A model generated the notes under the pieces. It made no database searches, was not told where the DNA came from, and saw nothing but the letters and a program-made list of their open reading frames with translations. This document shows, one piece after another, positions 54,358 to 62,142 of a stretch of 64,000 nucleotides of DNA. The stretch is from PWXP01 sp034005525 (GTDB lineage Bacteria; Planctomycetota; Planctomycetia; Pirellulales; Thermoguttaceae). Position 1 is the first letter of the stretch; each line of letters opens with the position of its first letter. Where the stretch lies: NCBI GenBank assembly GCA_034005525.1, contig JAVEUP010000020.1:1-64000 (forward strand), read 5' to 3'. A program made the translations under genes and the position numbers.

Positions 54358-55059
54358 TCAACGGCCGGTCTTTGCCGCCGTTTCCGATTCGGGCTGGTGA
54401 CTCTGCGTGGCGGCCGCAATGTACACCGTGGCCAGGACGAAGAAAATGTAAGCCTGCACCATGCCCGTCAGCAAACCGAGCGCCGTCATGACCACCGGGA
54501 AGATGAAGGGCGTGACGGTGAGCAGGATGGCGATAATCATCGCACCGCTCATCATGTTGCCGAACAGGCGCACGGCCAGGGCCAGCGTGCGCGACACCTC
54601 GCTGATGACGTTGAACGGCAGCATGACGAACGTCGGTTGCACATAAGACTTCAGGTAACCGCCCAGCCCGCGCTCTCCGATGCCGAACAGCGGCACGGCC
54701 ACAAACACGCACAGCGCGAGTGCGGCGGTGGTCGACAGCGAGCCCGTCGGCGGCTCGTACCCGGGAATAATGGTGCAAAGCGCCGCCAAGGCGACGAACA
54801 GGAAGAGCGTGCCGAGGAAAGGAAGATACGTCTTCGGGTGACGCAGGCCGACTTCCTCGATCTGACCGACGATGGTGATAACGATCACCTCCAGGATGTT
54901 CTGCCAGCGGGCGCGCTTCAAACCAATGGAAAGGTTGCGCGTAACCAGCGCCGCTCCCGCGACGAGCAGGAACATCAGCGCCCAAGTGAACACGATGGTG
55001 CCGTTGAGCTTGAAGAACCCGTATTGCCAGAAGATAAGTTCGTCCGGGCTAAGACGCAT
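54358..55059 (-). CDS. atpB: N-type ATP synthase a subunit
   Basis: A 233-residue polytopic membrane protein with several hydrophobic helices. The essential stator Arg is in SRTLALAVRLFGNMMSG. N-terminus MRLSPDELIFWQYGFFKLN is typical of alternate/N-ATPase a subunits. It overlaps the AtpR gene end by 11 nt. Confidence 0.92.
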   Translation of the reverse strand: MRLSPDELIFWQYGFFKLNGTIVFTWALMFLLVAGAALVTRNLSIGLKRARWQNILEVIVITIVGQIEEVGLRHPKTYLPFLGTLFLFVALAALCTIIPGYEPPTGSLSTTAALALCVFVAVPLFGIGERGLGGYLKSYVQPTFVMLPFNVISEVSRTLALAVRLFGNMMSGAMIIAILLTVTPFIFPVVMTALGLLTGMVQAYIFFVLATVYIAAATQSHQPESETAAKTGR

Positions 55060-55369
55060 GACCGGTCTCCTCCGTCGGGGCGTTGCGGCAAGCGGACATC
55101 GTGCCGGTAAGCAGCGTTGCTAGAAAACGCGCGATGAAGAATCCAAAGAGACAAGCCAGCAGCCGGTCCCAGTGGCCGCCTGCGACAAGCCAGAATCCGG
55201 CCAGGAGGATGGCTGCGCGCACGAGGAAGCTGCCAAGGAACCATACGGCCGGCCGCTTCGCGGAAAGGCCTCGGCGCACCGTCCACCAAAGCCCGCCGAA
55301 GAAGGCCGCGCCGAGCACGACGCCTGCGCCGCCGGCCAGTACCAGAGTGATGACGTCATTCGTCGCCAT
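55049..55369 (-). CDS. atpR: N-ATPase-specific membrane subunit AtpR
   Basis: A 106-residue protein starting at ATG 55369 after GGAGGA; the longer frame has no support. About three membrane helices: VITLVLAGGAGVVLGAAFFG, FLGSFLVRAAILLAGFWLVA and LLACLFGFFIARFLATLLTG, with Arg in helices 2 and 3. This small protein between AtpQ and the a subunit is a marker of N-ATPase operons and is thought to interact with the c ring. It overlaps AtpQ by 14 nt. Confidence 0.85.
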   Translation of the reverse strand: MATNDVITLVLAGGAGVVLGAAFFGGLWWTVRRGLSAKRPAVWFLGSFLVRAAILLAGFWLVAGGHWDRLLACLFGFFIARFLATLLTGTMSACRNAPTEETGHAS

Positions 55370-55700
55370 CGTCTTCCTCCTGTTCCTCCCGCATGGCTTT
55401 TTCCTCCTTGGCGACCCAATACCACGCATTGAAACACCCGACGGCAAGCCCGGCCACTAGCAGGGCGAGGGTCCACGAGCGTCCTTGGGGATAGTGATGG
55501 TCCAACCATCGGCCGAGCGCGGCGCCAAGCAGCGTGGGAATGGCCACCGACCAGCCGATCAGCCCCATCATGCCCAGCCCGAACCAGACGTTTCGCGTCG
55601 CGTGGCGTTGCGCGCGCAGTTTGCGGGCCGCCTTCGCTCCGACGTCGCGGCTGAGCCGTGGCTTGGGTCTCACCGGGCTGTGCTTGGGTTTGTCAGTCAT
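55356..55700 (-). CDS. atpQ: N-ATPase subunit AtpQ (AtpI/ATPase gene 1-like)
   Basis: A 114-residue protein with a basic N-terminus (KPKHSPVRPKPRLSRDVGAK) and two membrane helices (WFGLGMMGLIGWSVAIPTLL; WTLALLVAGLAVGCFNAWYW) ending in an acidic tail (EEQEEDDGDE). It corresponds to the AtpI/'ATPase gene 1' family, which assists c-ring assembly or Mg2+ uptake in other bacteria. It overlaps the epsilon stop by 8 nt. Confidence 0.88.
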   Translation of the reverse strand: MTDKPKHSPVRPKPRLSRDVGAKAARKLRAQRHATRNVWFGLGMMGLIGWSVAIPTLLGAALGRWLDHHYPQGRSWTLALLVAGLAVGCFNAWYWVAKEEKAMREEQEEDDGDE

Positions 55701-56091
55701 GATGGAAGCTTACCAGGCGGCGAATCAAACCGGTTTCCACTTTCGCCAGTGCCGACCGCACCGCCTGCTCGCGTTCGTCCAGGTTCACAAACTCCCGCTC
55801 CACCGCCTCGCGCAGTTGCCCAAGGTCCGATCCCCCGATGGCGTTGCGCACCGAAACCACCACGTCCCGCCCGGTCTTCACCAGCACCCCTTCATCGACG
55901 GCAATGTAGACCTCATCGTCGTCTTCGTAGGTCAGTATGCCCGGAGCCAGCGCGGCCACGCAGTCGAGCCGGTGCGGCAACAACCCGAACGACCCCTCGC
56001 GGGTTTCCGCGACGATGCGGTGCACGCCGGTCTTCTCAGCAAAGACGCGGAATGGCAGGAGCACCTTCAGGTTCATCGTGGTTGTCGGCAC
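55693..56091 (-). CDS. atpC: N-type ATP synthase epsilon subunit
   Basis: A 132-residue subunit. The start is GTG 56091 (GAGG upstream) or ATG 56076. The beta-sandwich is visible in LKVLLPFRVFAEKTGVHRIV, GSFGLLPHRLDCVAALAPGI and DDEVYIAVDEGVLVKTGRDV. A short C-terminal helix (LREAVEREFVNLDEREQAVR) follows. It controls coupling and ATP hydrolysis. It is 33 nt downstream of beta. Confidence 0.92.
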   Translation of the reverse strand: MPTTTMNLKVLLPFRVFAEKTGVHRIVAETREGSFGLLPHRLDCVAALAPGILTYEDDDEVYIAVDEGVLVKTGRDVVVSVRNAIGGSDLGQLREAVEREFVNLDEREQAVRSALAKVETGLIRRLVSFHHD

Positions 56092-56124
56092 GTGCGGCCT
56101 CGGATTCGGTGGTGAAAATACGAG

Positions 56125-57657
56125 CTACGGCGAGGATGCGGACCCGGCGCCCGCCGCAGGGCCGGCGCCCGCCGCAGGGCCGGCGCCCGGCGCGGGGGCC
56201 GGCGCCGCTTCTTCGGACGCCGCGGGTTGCGATGCGGGTTTGCGGGCGCTCCTGCCCGCCTGCGCTTTCTGCTTCGCTTCGTCGACCGTGCCGATCATGT
56301 AGAGCGCGCTCTCCGGGTAGTCGGTGAACTCGCCGGCCAGGATGCGCTCGCACCCGTCCAGCGCGTCGTCGCGGGCGACGAGCTTGCCCTCGAGCCCGGT
56401 GAACTGCTCGGTCGTGTAGAACGGCTGGGTCAGAAAACGCTCGAGCCGGCGGGCGCGGGCGACCACGTCGCGGTCTTCCGACGACAGTTGCTCGAGGCCG
56501 AGCATGGCGATGATGTCTTTCAATTCGGCGTATTGCGCGAGCGTCTGGCGGACTTCCTGCGCGACCTGGTAATGCCGCTGGCCGGCAATGCCGGGCGTGG
56601 CCATTTTCGAGCTGGATTCCAGCGGATCGACGGCGGGATAAAGCCCCTCGCTCGCGCGTTTGCGCGAGAGTACGATAGACGCCGAAAGATGGGAAAAGGT
56701 GTGGACCGCCGCCGGATCGGTGAAGTCGTCGGCCGGCACGTACACCGCCTGGATCGAGGTAATGGCCCCGGTATCGGTATTGGATATGCGTTCCTGCAAT
56801 CGCGACAGCTCGGTGCCCATCGTGGGCTGATAGCCGAGCCGCGACGGCATTTGACCCATCAGGCCGGATATTTCGGAACCGGCCTGGATGAAGCGGAAGA
56901 TATTGTCAACAAGCAGCAATACGTCCCGCTGCTCGTCGTCGCGAAAATACTCGGCCATCGTCAGCGCGGCGTGCCCGACGCGAAAGCGGCTTCCGGGCGG
57001 CTCGTTCATCTGGCCGAACACCATCACCATGTTCGGCAGCACGCCGGCCTCTTTCATTTCCCGGTACAGCTCCTCGCCTTCTCGGCAGCGTTCGCCGATG
57101 CCGCAGAAGATGCTCACGCCTTCGTGGTGCCCGAGCATGTTGTGAATCATTTCGGTCAGCAGCACGGTCTTGCCCACACCCGCCCCGCCGAAGAGGCCCG
57201 CCTTGCCGCCGCGTTCCAGCGGCACGAGCACGTCGATGGCCTTGATGCCCGTTTCGAAGATTTCCGACTTCGTGGAACGTCGCGCCAGCGGCGGCGGGGC
57301 CCGGTGGACGGAACGCCACTGGACGTCGGCGGGCAGCGCCTCGCGGTCGATGGCGTTGCCGAACACGTCGAACATTCGCGAGAGAATCGCCCGCCCAACC
57401 GGCGCTTGCAGCGGCCCGCCGGTATCTTCCACCGCCATGCCGCGAGCCAGCCCTTGCGTGGGCGTCAGCGCAATCCCGCGCACGTGCCGCGCATCGCGCT
57501 GTGCCATCACTTCGATGACAATCTGTCCTTGATCCCCAGCCCGCAGCACCGAATAGATAGGCGGCAGACGCTCCTCGAACCTGACATCAACGACACTGCC
57601 GCGGACAGAAGCGACCACTCCCTGGTTTGGTGATTGTGCCGTTTCTTGCCCGGGCAT
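56125..57657 (-). CDS. atpD: N-type ATP synthase beta subunit with low-complexity C-terminal tail
   Basis: A 510-residue catalytic F1 subunit; ATG 57657 with AAGGAA upstream. The P-loop is GGAGVGKTVLL. The catalytic region includes GIGERCREGEELYREMKEAG, DEQRDVLLLVDNIFRFIQAG and the beta signature SRLGYQPTMGTELSRLQERI. After the normal end (near DEAKQKAQAG) there is an extra tail of about 40 residues rich in Ala, Gly and Pro (APAPGAGPAAGAGPAAGAGS). It is encoded partly by an 18-bp tandem repeat. First gene of the operon. Confidence 0.95.
   Translation of the reverse strand: MPGQETAQSPNQGVVASVRGSVVDVRFEERLPPIYSVLRAGDQGQIVIEVMAQRDARHVRGIALTPTQGLARGMAVEDTGGPLQAPVGRAILSRMFDVFGNAIDREALPADVQWRSVHRAPPPLARRSTKSEIFETGIKAIDVLVPLERGGKAGLFGGAGVGKTVLLTEMIHNMLGHHEGVSIFCGIGERCREGEELYREMKEAGVLPNMVMVFGQMNEPPGSRFRVGHAALTMAEYFRDDEQRDVLLLVDNIFRFIQAGSEISGLMGQMPSRLGYQPTMGTELSRLQERISNTDTGAITSIQAVYVPADDFTDPAAVHTFSHLSASIVLSRKRASEGLYPAVDPLESSSKMATPGIAGQRHYQVAQEVRQTLAQYAELKDIIAMLGLEQLSSEDRDVVARARRLERFLTQPFYTTEQFTGLEGKLVARDDALDGCERILAGEFTDYPESALYMIGTVDEAKQKAQAGRSARKPASQPAASEEAAPAPAPGAGPAAGAGPAAGAGSASSP
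56146..56181. repeat. 18-bp tandem repeat in the atpD 3' end
   Basis: Two perfect GGCGCCCGCCGCAGGGCC units followed by a partial third. One unit is 6 codons, so copy-number change would lengthen or shorten the beta tail without a frameshift. Confidence 0.85.
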
Positions 57658-57792
57658 GTTCGTTCCTTCCCGAAGAGACCTTGTTTGCGTCTTTAATGCA
57701 TTGTACACTGCCACCAAGTGTCCCACCGGCGGCAACCGTTGTCAAGCCTCTTTTCGTCTCCCCTTTTCGTCTCCACCCGGGCGTTCTTCCGT

Positions 57793-57968
57793 CGCTCTTC
57801 CGTCTTTAGCTGCAGGCGGTCGGGTTGGAGTACCGCCTTTAGGCGGTCTCGCCGCGCCGGCTAGAGCCGGGACTCCAGCACGGCACGGCCTGCACCTGCT
57901 CCGAAAACGCCGGTTTTCATCATCCCGGATGCCGCGAAGCGGCATGAATGAGTAGAAACGGAAGAGCC
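57793..57968. mobile_element. Composite family B MITE, copy 4 (degenerate, 176 bp)
   Basis: The left end CGCTCTTCCGTCTTTAGCTG resembles the family B arm, and the right end TAGAAACGGAAGAGCC is a perfect half-arm. Flanks TCTTCCGT (57785-57792) and CCTTCCGT (57969-57976) match at 7 of 8 positions, like a target duplication. The interior is replaced by other sequence, including palindromic repeat C (57824-57879). Confidence 0.65.
57824..57879. repeat. Palindromic repeat C, copy 2
   Basis: Outer arms GTTGGAGT / ACTCCAGC with inner hairpins ACCGCCTTTAGGCGGT and CCGGCTAGAGCCGG. Closely similar to 47312-47367. Confidence 0.8.
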
Positions 57969-58234
57969 CCTTCCGTCCTCGACGCCGACATGGATGAGGT
58001 AGCGCAATCTATACAAGCTGTGGATGGTTTTCGGCGATCCGCCTTTCTACGGTGTCTTCCAGGATCGGTGCCGTGGTGCAGATTTTGGCAGAGTCGCGGC
58101 TTGCAGCGACCCGCAACTTGCGTCATCCGACTTCTGGAGCTATCCTAACATGCGTTCAACGGAGGCCCTTGACGGGCCTTGGCGCCGGCTCGGTTGCCGG
58201 CAAACCCGTGTTCATGCACCCAGGAGAGTCTGCC

Positions 58235-58975
58235 ATGTGTTATCGTCGTCCACTCTTTTTCGCCATTGCCGCCGCCCTTCTTTGTGCCGGTCTTGCCACG
58301 GCAGTCTTGGGGCAAGCCACGGCCGTCAAACAAAACGACGCCGTCGTTCCCGTCCCGCGCGACAGCAGCACGTGGATGGGCCGTCACGCCGGCATGAACG
58401 AGCGGGTGAAGCAGGGGAACGTGGACCTGCTGATGATCGGCGACTCGATCACCCACGGTTGGGAAAGCCGCGGCAAGGACGTTTGGGCCAAGTACTACGA
58501 GAAGCGCAACGCGGTGAACCTCGGCATCGGCGGCGACCGCACGCAGCACGTTCTCTGGCGTTTGGACAACGGCAACATCGACGGCATCTCGCCGAAGCTG
58601 GCCGTGTTGATGATCGGCACGAACAACTCGAACTCGAACACGTCCGAAGAAATCGCCGAGGGCGTGAAGGCCATTGTTGAAAAGCTGCGTACGAAATTGC
58701 CCGAGATGAAGGTCCTCGTACTGGCCATTTTCCCCCGCGGCGTGGACAAACACGACGCCAAACGTCAGATCAACCAGAAGGCCAACGAGATCATCGCCGA
58801 ACTGGCGGACGGCAAGAACGTCTTCTTTCTGGACATCAACCAGAAGTTCCTCACGCCCGAGGGCGTCTTGACCAAGGAGGTCATGCCCGACTTCCTGCAC
58901 CCTCACGAAATGGGCTACGGCATCTGGGCCGAGGCCATGGAACCGACGATCGCCAAGTTGATGGGCGCTCGTTGA
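58235..58975 (+). CDS. SGNH/GDSL hydrolase (PAF acetylhydrolase-like), secreted
   Basis: A 246-residue protein; ATG 58235 with AGGAG at 9 nt. Signal peptide (LFFAIAAALLCAGLATAVLG). The SGNH blocks are present: LMIGDSITHGWE with nucleophile Ser, NLGIGGDRTQHVLWRLDNGN, the GTNNSNSNT block, and DFLHPHEMGYGIWAEAM with catalytic Asp and His. The pattern matches platelet-activating-factor acetylhydrolase beta/gamma-like bacterial esterases, which often remove acetyl groups from polysaccharides. It is transcribed divergently from the N-ATPase operon. Confidence 0.88.
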   Translation: MCYRRPLFFAIAAALLCAGLATAVLGQATAVKQNDAVVPVPRDSSTWMGRHAGMNERVKQGNVDLLMIGDSITHGWESRGKDVWAKYYEKRNAVNLGIGGDRTQHVLWRLDNGNIDGISPKLAVLMIGTNNSNSNTSEEIAEGVKAIVEKLRTKLPEMKVLVLAIFPRGVDKHDAKRQINQKANEIIAELADGKNVFFLDINQKFLTPEGVLTKEVMPDFLHPHEMGYGIWAEAMEPTIAKLMGAR

Positions 58976-59134
58976 TTCGGCAAGAACCATGAATCGAACC
59001 GCTGCTGCGATGTAGGATGGTCTTGACGCATCGGATAAATGAGCAGCTTTGGGGTCAGGCCGGGATTAGGGATTAGCGAGGCGCCAAGGTCCGCGCGGGA
59101 CGCTTGGGAGAGGGGCGTCATGGTTAGACCGGGA

Positions 59135-59434
59135 TTACGGATTGGCAACGCAAGATCGGGGGCACGCTTGCATTTTACACTTCACCTGCTCCGCGCGAGA
59201 CGGGTCGGGAGTCTTCACGCTTGCGTTCGCATATTCGTCCGTGAAGTCGATCGGCCGTTCGTTCCCTTGGGTTTTCTGGCCCCAACAAGTTCCACTGAGA
59301 ATTTCCGCCGCGAGACCGTCGGGCTGAAGGGCTTGCTGTCCCAGAAAGCGCGGGCCTTCAAAACGTGCTTGCCGGGGAGCGGTAAAGGACTCCATCCCCA
59401 GAAAGACGCAAGACACCTTGCCGGATCGTTTCAT
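59135..59434 (-). CDS. Small ORF overlapping DUF1284 gene
   Basis: A 99-codon frame whose ATG overlaps the stop codon of the upstream DUF1284 gene (ATGA), the geometry of translational coupling. The product (RPIDFTDEYANASVKTPDPS and basic ends) has no domain I recognise and no signal peptide. The overlap could be chance, since frames of this size are common in this GC-rich sequence. Confidence 0.3.
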   Translation of the reverse strand: MKRSGKVSCVFLGMESFTAPRQARFEGPRFLGQQALQPDGLAAEILSGTCWGQKTQGNERPIDFTDEYANASVKTPDPSRAEQVKCKMQACPRSCVANP

Positions 59435-60063
59435 GATTCTTCTGCCGGTTTCGCCAGGACGTCAACTGCGGCCTTGATCCTGGCTTCGTAGGTCTCTTTG
59501 CACCTGTCGACCAGGCGGCAGGCAACGCAGACCTCTTCGGCAAAGACCTTCTTGGTGATTTTGGCCTTGATCCGTCGATACAGTTCGTCGGCCGGAACCA
59601 CGTCGCCCGGCTTCAGGCCCAGCACGCGGATGGCGTTGGTGTCGGAGGTCAGAGAGTTCTGGTTGTCCTGCGGGTACGTGTCGAGGCTCTTTGTGCACCG
59701 CCCCTTCTCGTGATCCCACCAGGCGCATGGGTTGCAGATGTCGTCGACTCCGATCACGAGCTTGATGGGCACCTTGGGCTGGGCGCGGATCCGCTGGGCC
59801 ACGGGGCCCAGGGTCGTGTGCGAGGTCTTGCCGGTGCCCAGGGCATCGAGCATGTCAAACAGGTGATGGCCGCGGATGGTGACCACGTCGGGCCCCGCGA
59901 GGCCGGAAGCGCCGGCGGGGGCCTGCCGGCCTTCAGCCGCCCGGCCCGCGCGGCCCGGATCGAGCGAGACCAGGGCGGCCGATCCGGCCAACGTGGTCGT
60001 AGTCTTCAGGAACTCGCGCCGAGTGGGGTTGGCGCCTGTGAAACGGTCGCCTAAGCAATTCAT
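59431..60063 (-). CDS. Tat-exported DUF1284 domain protein
   Basis: A 210-residue protein; ATG 60063 with GAGG at 8 nt. The N-terminus NPTRREFLKTTTTLAGSAAL is a twin-arginine signal, so it is exported folded. The C-terminal domain contains TIRGHHLFDMLDALGTGKTS, VIGVDDICNPCAWWD and VFAEEVCVACRLVDRCKETY, with several cysteines that could bind metal. This resembles the DUF1284 pattern (RGHHLL, DDIC.PC). The fact that a Cys-rich protein is exported by Tat suggests a metal or Fe-S cofactor inserted in the cytoplasm, an inference. The cofactor and substrate are unknown. Confidence 0.72.
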   Translation of the reverse strand: MNCLGDRFTGANPTRREFLKTTTTLAGSAALVSLDPGRAGRAAEGRQAPAGASGLAGPDVVTIRGHHLFDMLDALGTGKTSHTTLGPVAQRIRAQPKVPIKLVIGVDDICNPCAWWDHEKGRCTKSLDTYPQDNQNSLTSDTNAIRVLGLKPGDVVPADELYRRIKAKITKKVFAEEVCVACRLVDRCKETYEARIKAAVDVLAKPAEES

Positions 60064-60125
60064 CTTCGCACCTCGATTGGTTGATAGAGTAGATGTCGCC
60101 CAGAGGGCTATTCGAGAGGCAGCCT

Positions 60126-60296
60126 TCAATTCCGTTCATTGTTGACCGACCATTCTCCTTGCCGATCGTAGCCGTTGTAGAACGTGGCGATGTACCACGC
60201 CCAGGGCTTGCCGGACTGCCGCGCGGCGCCGCGGACGCTGACCATCGACACCTGGTGGCGATAGTTGCCCGTGTTCGTCGTCTCCGAAAACACCGT
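60126..60296 (-). pseudogene. Relic of unidentified exported protein
   Basis: A 56-codon open stretch (YRHQVSMVSVRGAARQSGKP, WAWYIATFYNGYD) ends at TGA 60126-60128. Protein-like composition suggests a gene remnant, but I cannot name the family. Confidence 0.4.
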
Positions 60297-60379
60297 CCCT
60301 GAATCACCGGAGGTTCAAGCCGAGGGTTCACTCCGAACGCGTTCTGCGCGACGATCCAACGCCGCGAGGCCGGGTCCGG

Positions 60380-60640
60380 CGTCGCGTAGGCCGGAAGGAT
60401 GCGTCGTACGAATTCGCCGAACTGCGCGCCGGCCGCCTTCCGCCCTTCGACGTCCGTATTCACGCGATGCACGACGACAAGGTCGTACGAGGGCACCAAG
60501 AGAGTGTAATGCCCGTCAGCGCCGCGCGCGGAAAAGGCGCCGTCGGGAAGCTGGACATTGAGAAGATGCTGGCCGTTCTTCGCTACCCACCACGTGTAGC
60601 CGCACACCGAGGCAAAGAACGACGATTGACATATAGGCAT
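60380..60640 (-). pseudogene. C-terminal relic of a serine beta-lactamase-like hydrolase
   Basis: About 85 codons with GYTWWVAKNGQHLLNVQLPD, GADGHYTLLVPSYDLVVVHR and FGEFVRRILPAYA. These fit the C-terminal third of class C beta-lactamase-fold hydrolases, where a GYGWW motif precedes 'G.GGQ...VP..DLVVV'. No SxxK nucleophile region is present. Confidence 0.6.
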
Positions 60641-60786
60641 TCTTTCGATATCTCCAACGCTTGCGCCGGGATCGCCTTTGCGAAAGGAGGCTCAGTTCTC
60701 CAGAAGGCTATGCAAAAAGCGAAGCCCCTTGAGTCCCTCCGTACCCGGCAATGACGCACATTTTGTCGACTCCTGGCTGATTGCAG

Positions 60787-62106
60787 CTACGCCGGCAATT
60801 CCCATCCCTTGCGGCGAGGCCGGTCGAGCAGCTTGTTACCTTCCGGGCTGTTGGTGAAGCGCTCGGCGACGGGATCCCACCGGAGAACCTCGCCGGTCTG
60901 TCCCAGTTGGCGCGCGATGTCGATGAGGTTGCAGATGGTTGCCGAGCGATGGCCGATTTCCACGTCGGCGTTCGGTTTCCCGCGGGTCTTGATGCAGTCG
61001 AACCAGTTCTGCACGTGTCCCCGGGCAATCGAGTCGCCGCCGAGCACGCCTCGCCACTTCTCGGCCAGTTCGGGGTCGGGTCCGCCCGTGACAAAGTCCG
61101 TGGGGTTCGTGGTGAATCGGTTGCGGTTAATCTCCATTTTGCACTTATCGCCGACGAAGATACCCCCCAGGGCCGGCCCACGCGACAACTTGAGTTGCAC
61201 CTCGACGCCATTGGCATAGCGGAAGTCGACGCGGCCGTTTGGGCCCGGCTCGATCAGCCGGTACTCGACCGGCCCGCTCTCGTCAGCGCCCATGGCGTAC
61301 TGGACCATGTCGAGGCCGTGGGAGTGTATCTGGCCCGACTCGCCGGTGGAATAGTCCCGCCACAGGCCCCACCAGTAACGGCGATCTATCTTCTCCATTC
61401 TCAGTGCAAACAGTAGTTGGTTGAACGGGCGAACGGGCGCCGGCCCCTGCCACACGTCCCAGTTGACTCCCGCAGGGACGGGCTCTTCGGGGAGGCCGGC
61501 CGGTGGGTACGGAATCGCCCCTCCGAAATTGACGCACTCCACAACCCGCACCTTGCCGATGCCTCCGTCGCGCACGAACTCGCAGGCAAAACGGTCCATC
61601 TCCATGGTGCGCTGCTGAGTTCCGGTCTGCACCACGCGCTGGTACTTGCGCGCCGCCTTGACCAGCTCGCGGCCCTCGGCCACGCAGATCGCCAGCGGCT
61701 TCTCGACGTACACGTCCAAGCCGGCCTGGCAGGCCAGGATGCCGGCGTGCACATGATGGTGGCAGCAGCAACAGACGATGACCGCGTTGAGGTCTTTCTG
61801 TTCAAGCAGCTTGCGGTAGTCGTCATAGACATTCCAGTCGGCCTGGAACTCCGCCACGACCGCTGCCGTTCGGCGGGAATCGGCATCGCAGATCGCGGCC
61901 AGCCGGCCGCTGGCCGGGATGTTGTGCACCAACGCTCGCCCGCGCGTCCCCATCCCCACAATACCGACGACGATCTGCTCATTCGCGCCCGGCCCGCCGG
62001 CCAGGCCAAGGACCCGGCCGGAGATGAACTGCGGCACCGAGACCGCCGCCGCGACGAGGCTCCGTTTGAGAAAAGCACGTCGATGCCCGATGTTCTGACG
62101 AATCAT
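60787..62106 (-). CDS. Gfo/Idh/MocA-family oxidoreductase, Tat-exported
   Basis: A 439-residue protein with a twin-arginine signal (HRRAFLKRSLVAAAVSVP). The Rossmann domain shows VVGIVGMGTRGRALVHNIPA, then ICDADSRRT. The conserved EKP motif is in GLDVYVEKPLAICVAEG. The C-terminal alpha/beta domain includes IHSHGLDMVQYAMGAD. Such enzymes oxidise or reduce sugars or inositols with NAD(P), and exported forms are abundant in planctomycetes. It is the third gene of a minus-strand run after the E1 dehydrogenase pair, 36 nt away, though a functional link is not obvious. Confidence 0.88.
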   Translation of the reverse strand: MIRQNIGHRRAFLKRSLVAAAVSVPQFISGRVLGLAGGPGANEQIVVGIVGMGTRGRALVHNIPASGRLAAICDADSRRTAAVVAEFQADWNVYDDYRKLLEQKDLNAVIVCCCCHHHVHAGILACQAGLDVYVEKPLAICVAEGRELVKAARKYQRVVQTGTQQRTMEMDRFACEFVRDGGIGKVRVVECVNFGGAIPYPPAGLPEEPVPAGVNWDVWQGPAPVRPFNQLLFALRMEKIDRRYWWGLWRDYSTGESGQIHSHGLDMVQYAMGADESGPVEYRLIEPGPNGRVDFRYANGVEVQLKLSRGPALGGIFVGDKCKMEINRNRFTTNPTDFVTGGPDPELAEKWRGVLGGDSIARGHVQNWFDCIKTRGKPNADVEIGHRSATICNLIDIARQLGQTGEVLRWDPVAERFTNSPEGNKLLDRPRRKGWELPA

Positions 62107-62142
62107 GTCATTCCTCTCGCCCCAGGCGTTGTATGCCGGCCG

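Larger units (their letters stand above)
57658..58234. other. Divergent region between N-ATPase operon and GDSL hydrolase
   Basis: No supported gene. It carries the composite family B element at 57793-57968 with repeat C nested inside. Promoters for both directions must lie here but none is clear. Confidence 0.55.
60064..60786. other. Region of gene relics
   Basis: A 720-bp gap between DUF1284 and Gfo/Idh genes that carries two minus-strand protein relics (60126-60296 and 60380-60640) and no intact gene. Confidence 0.55.
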
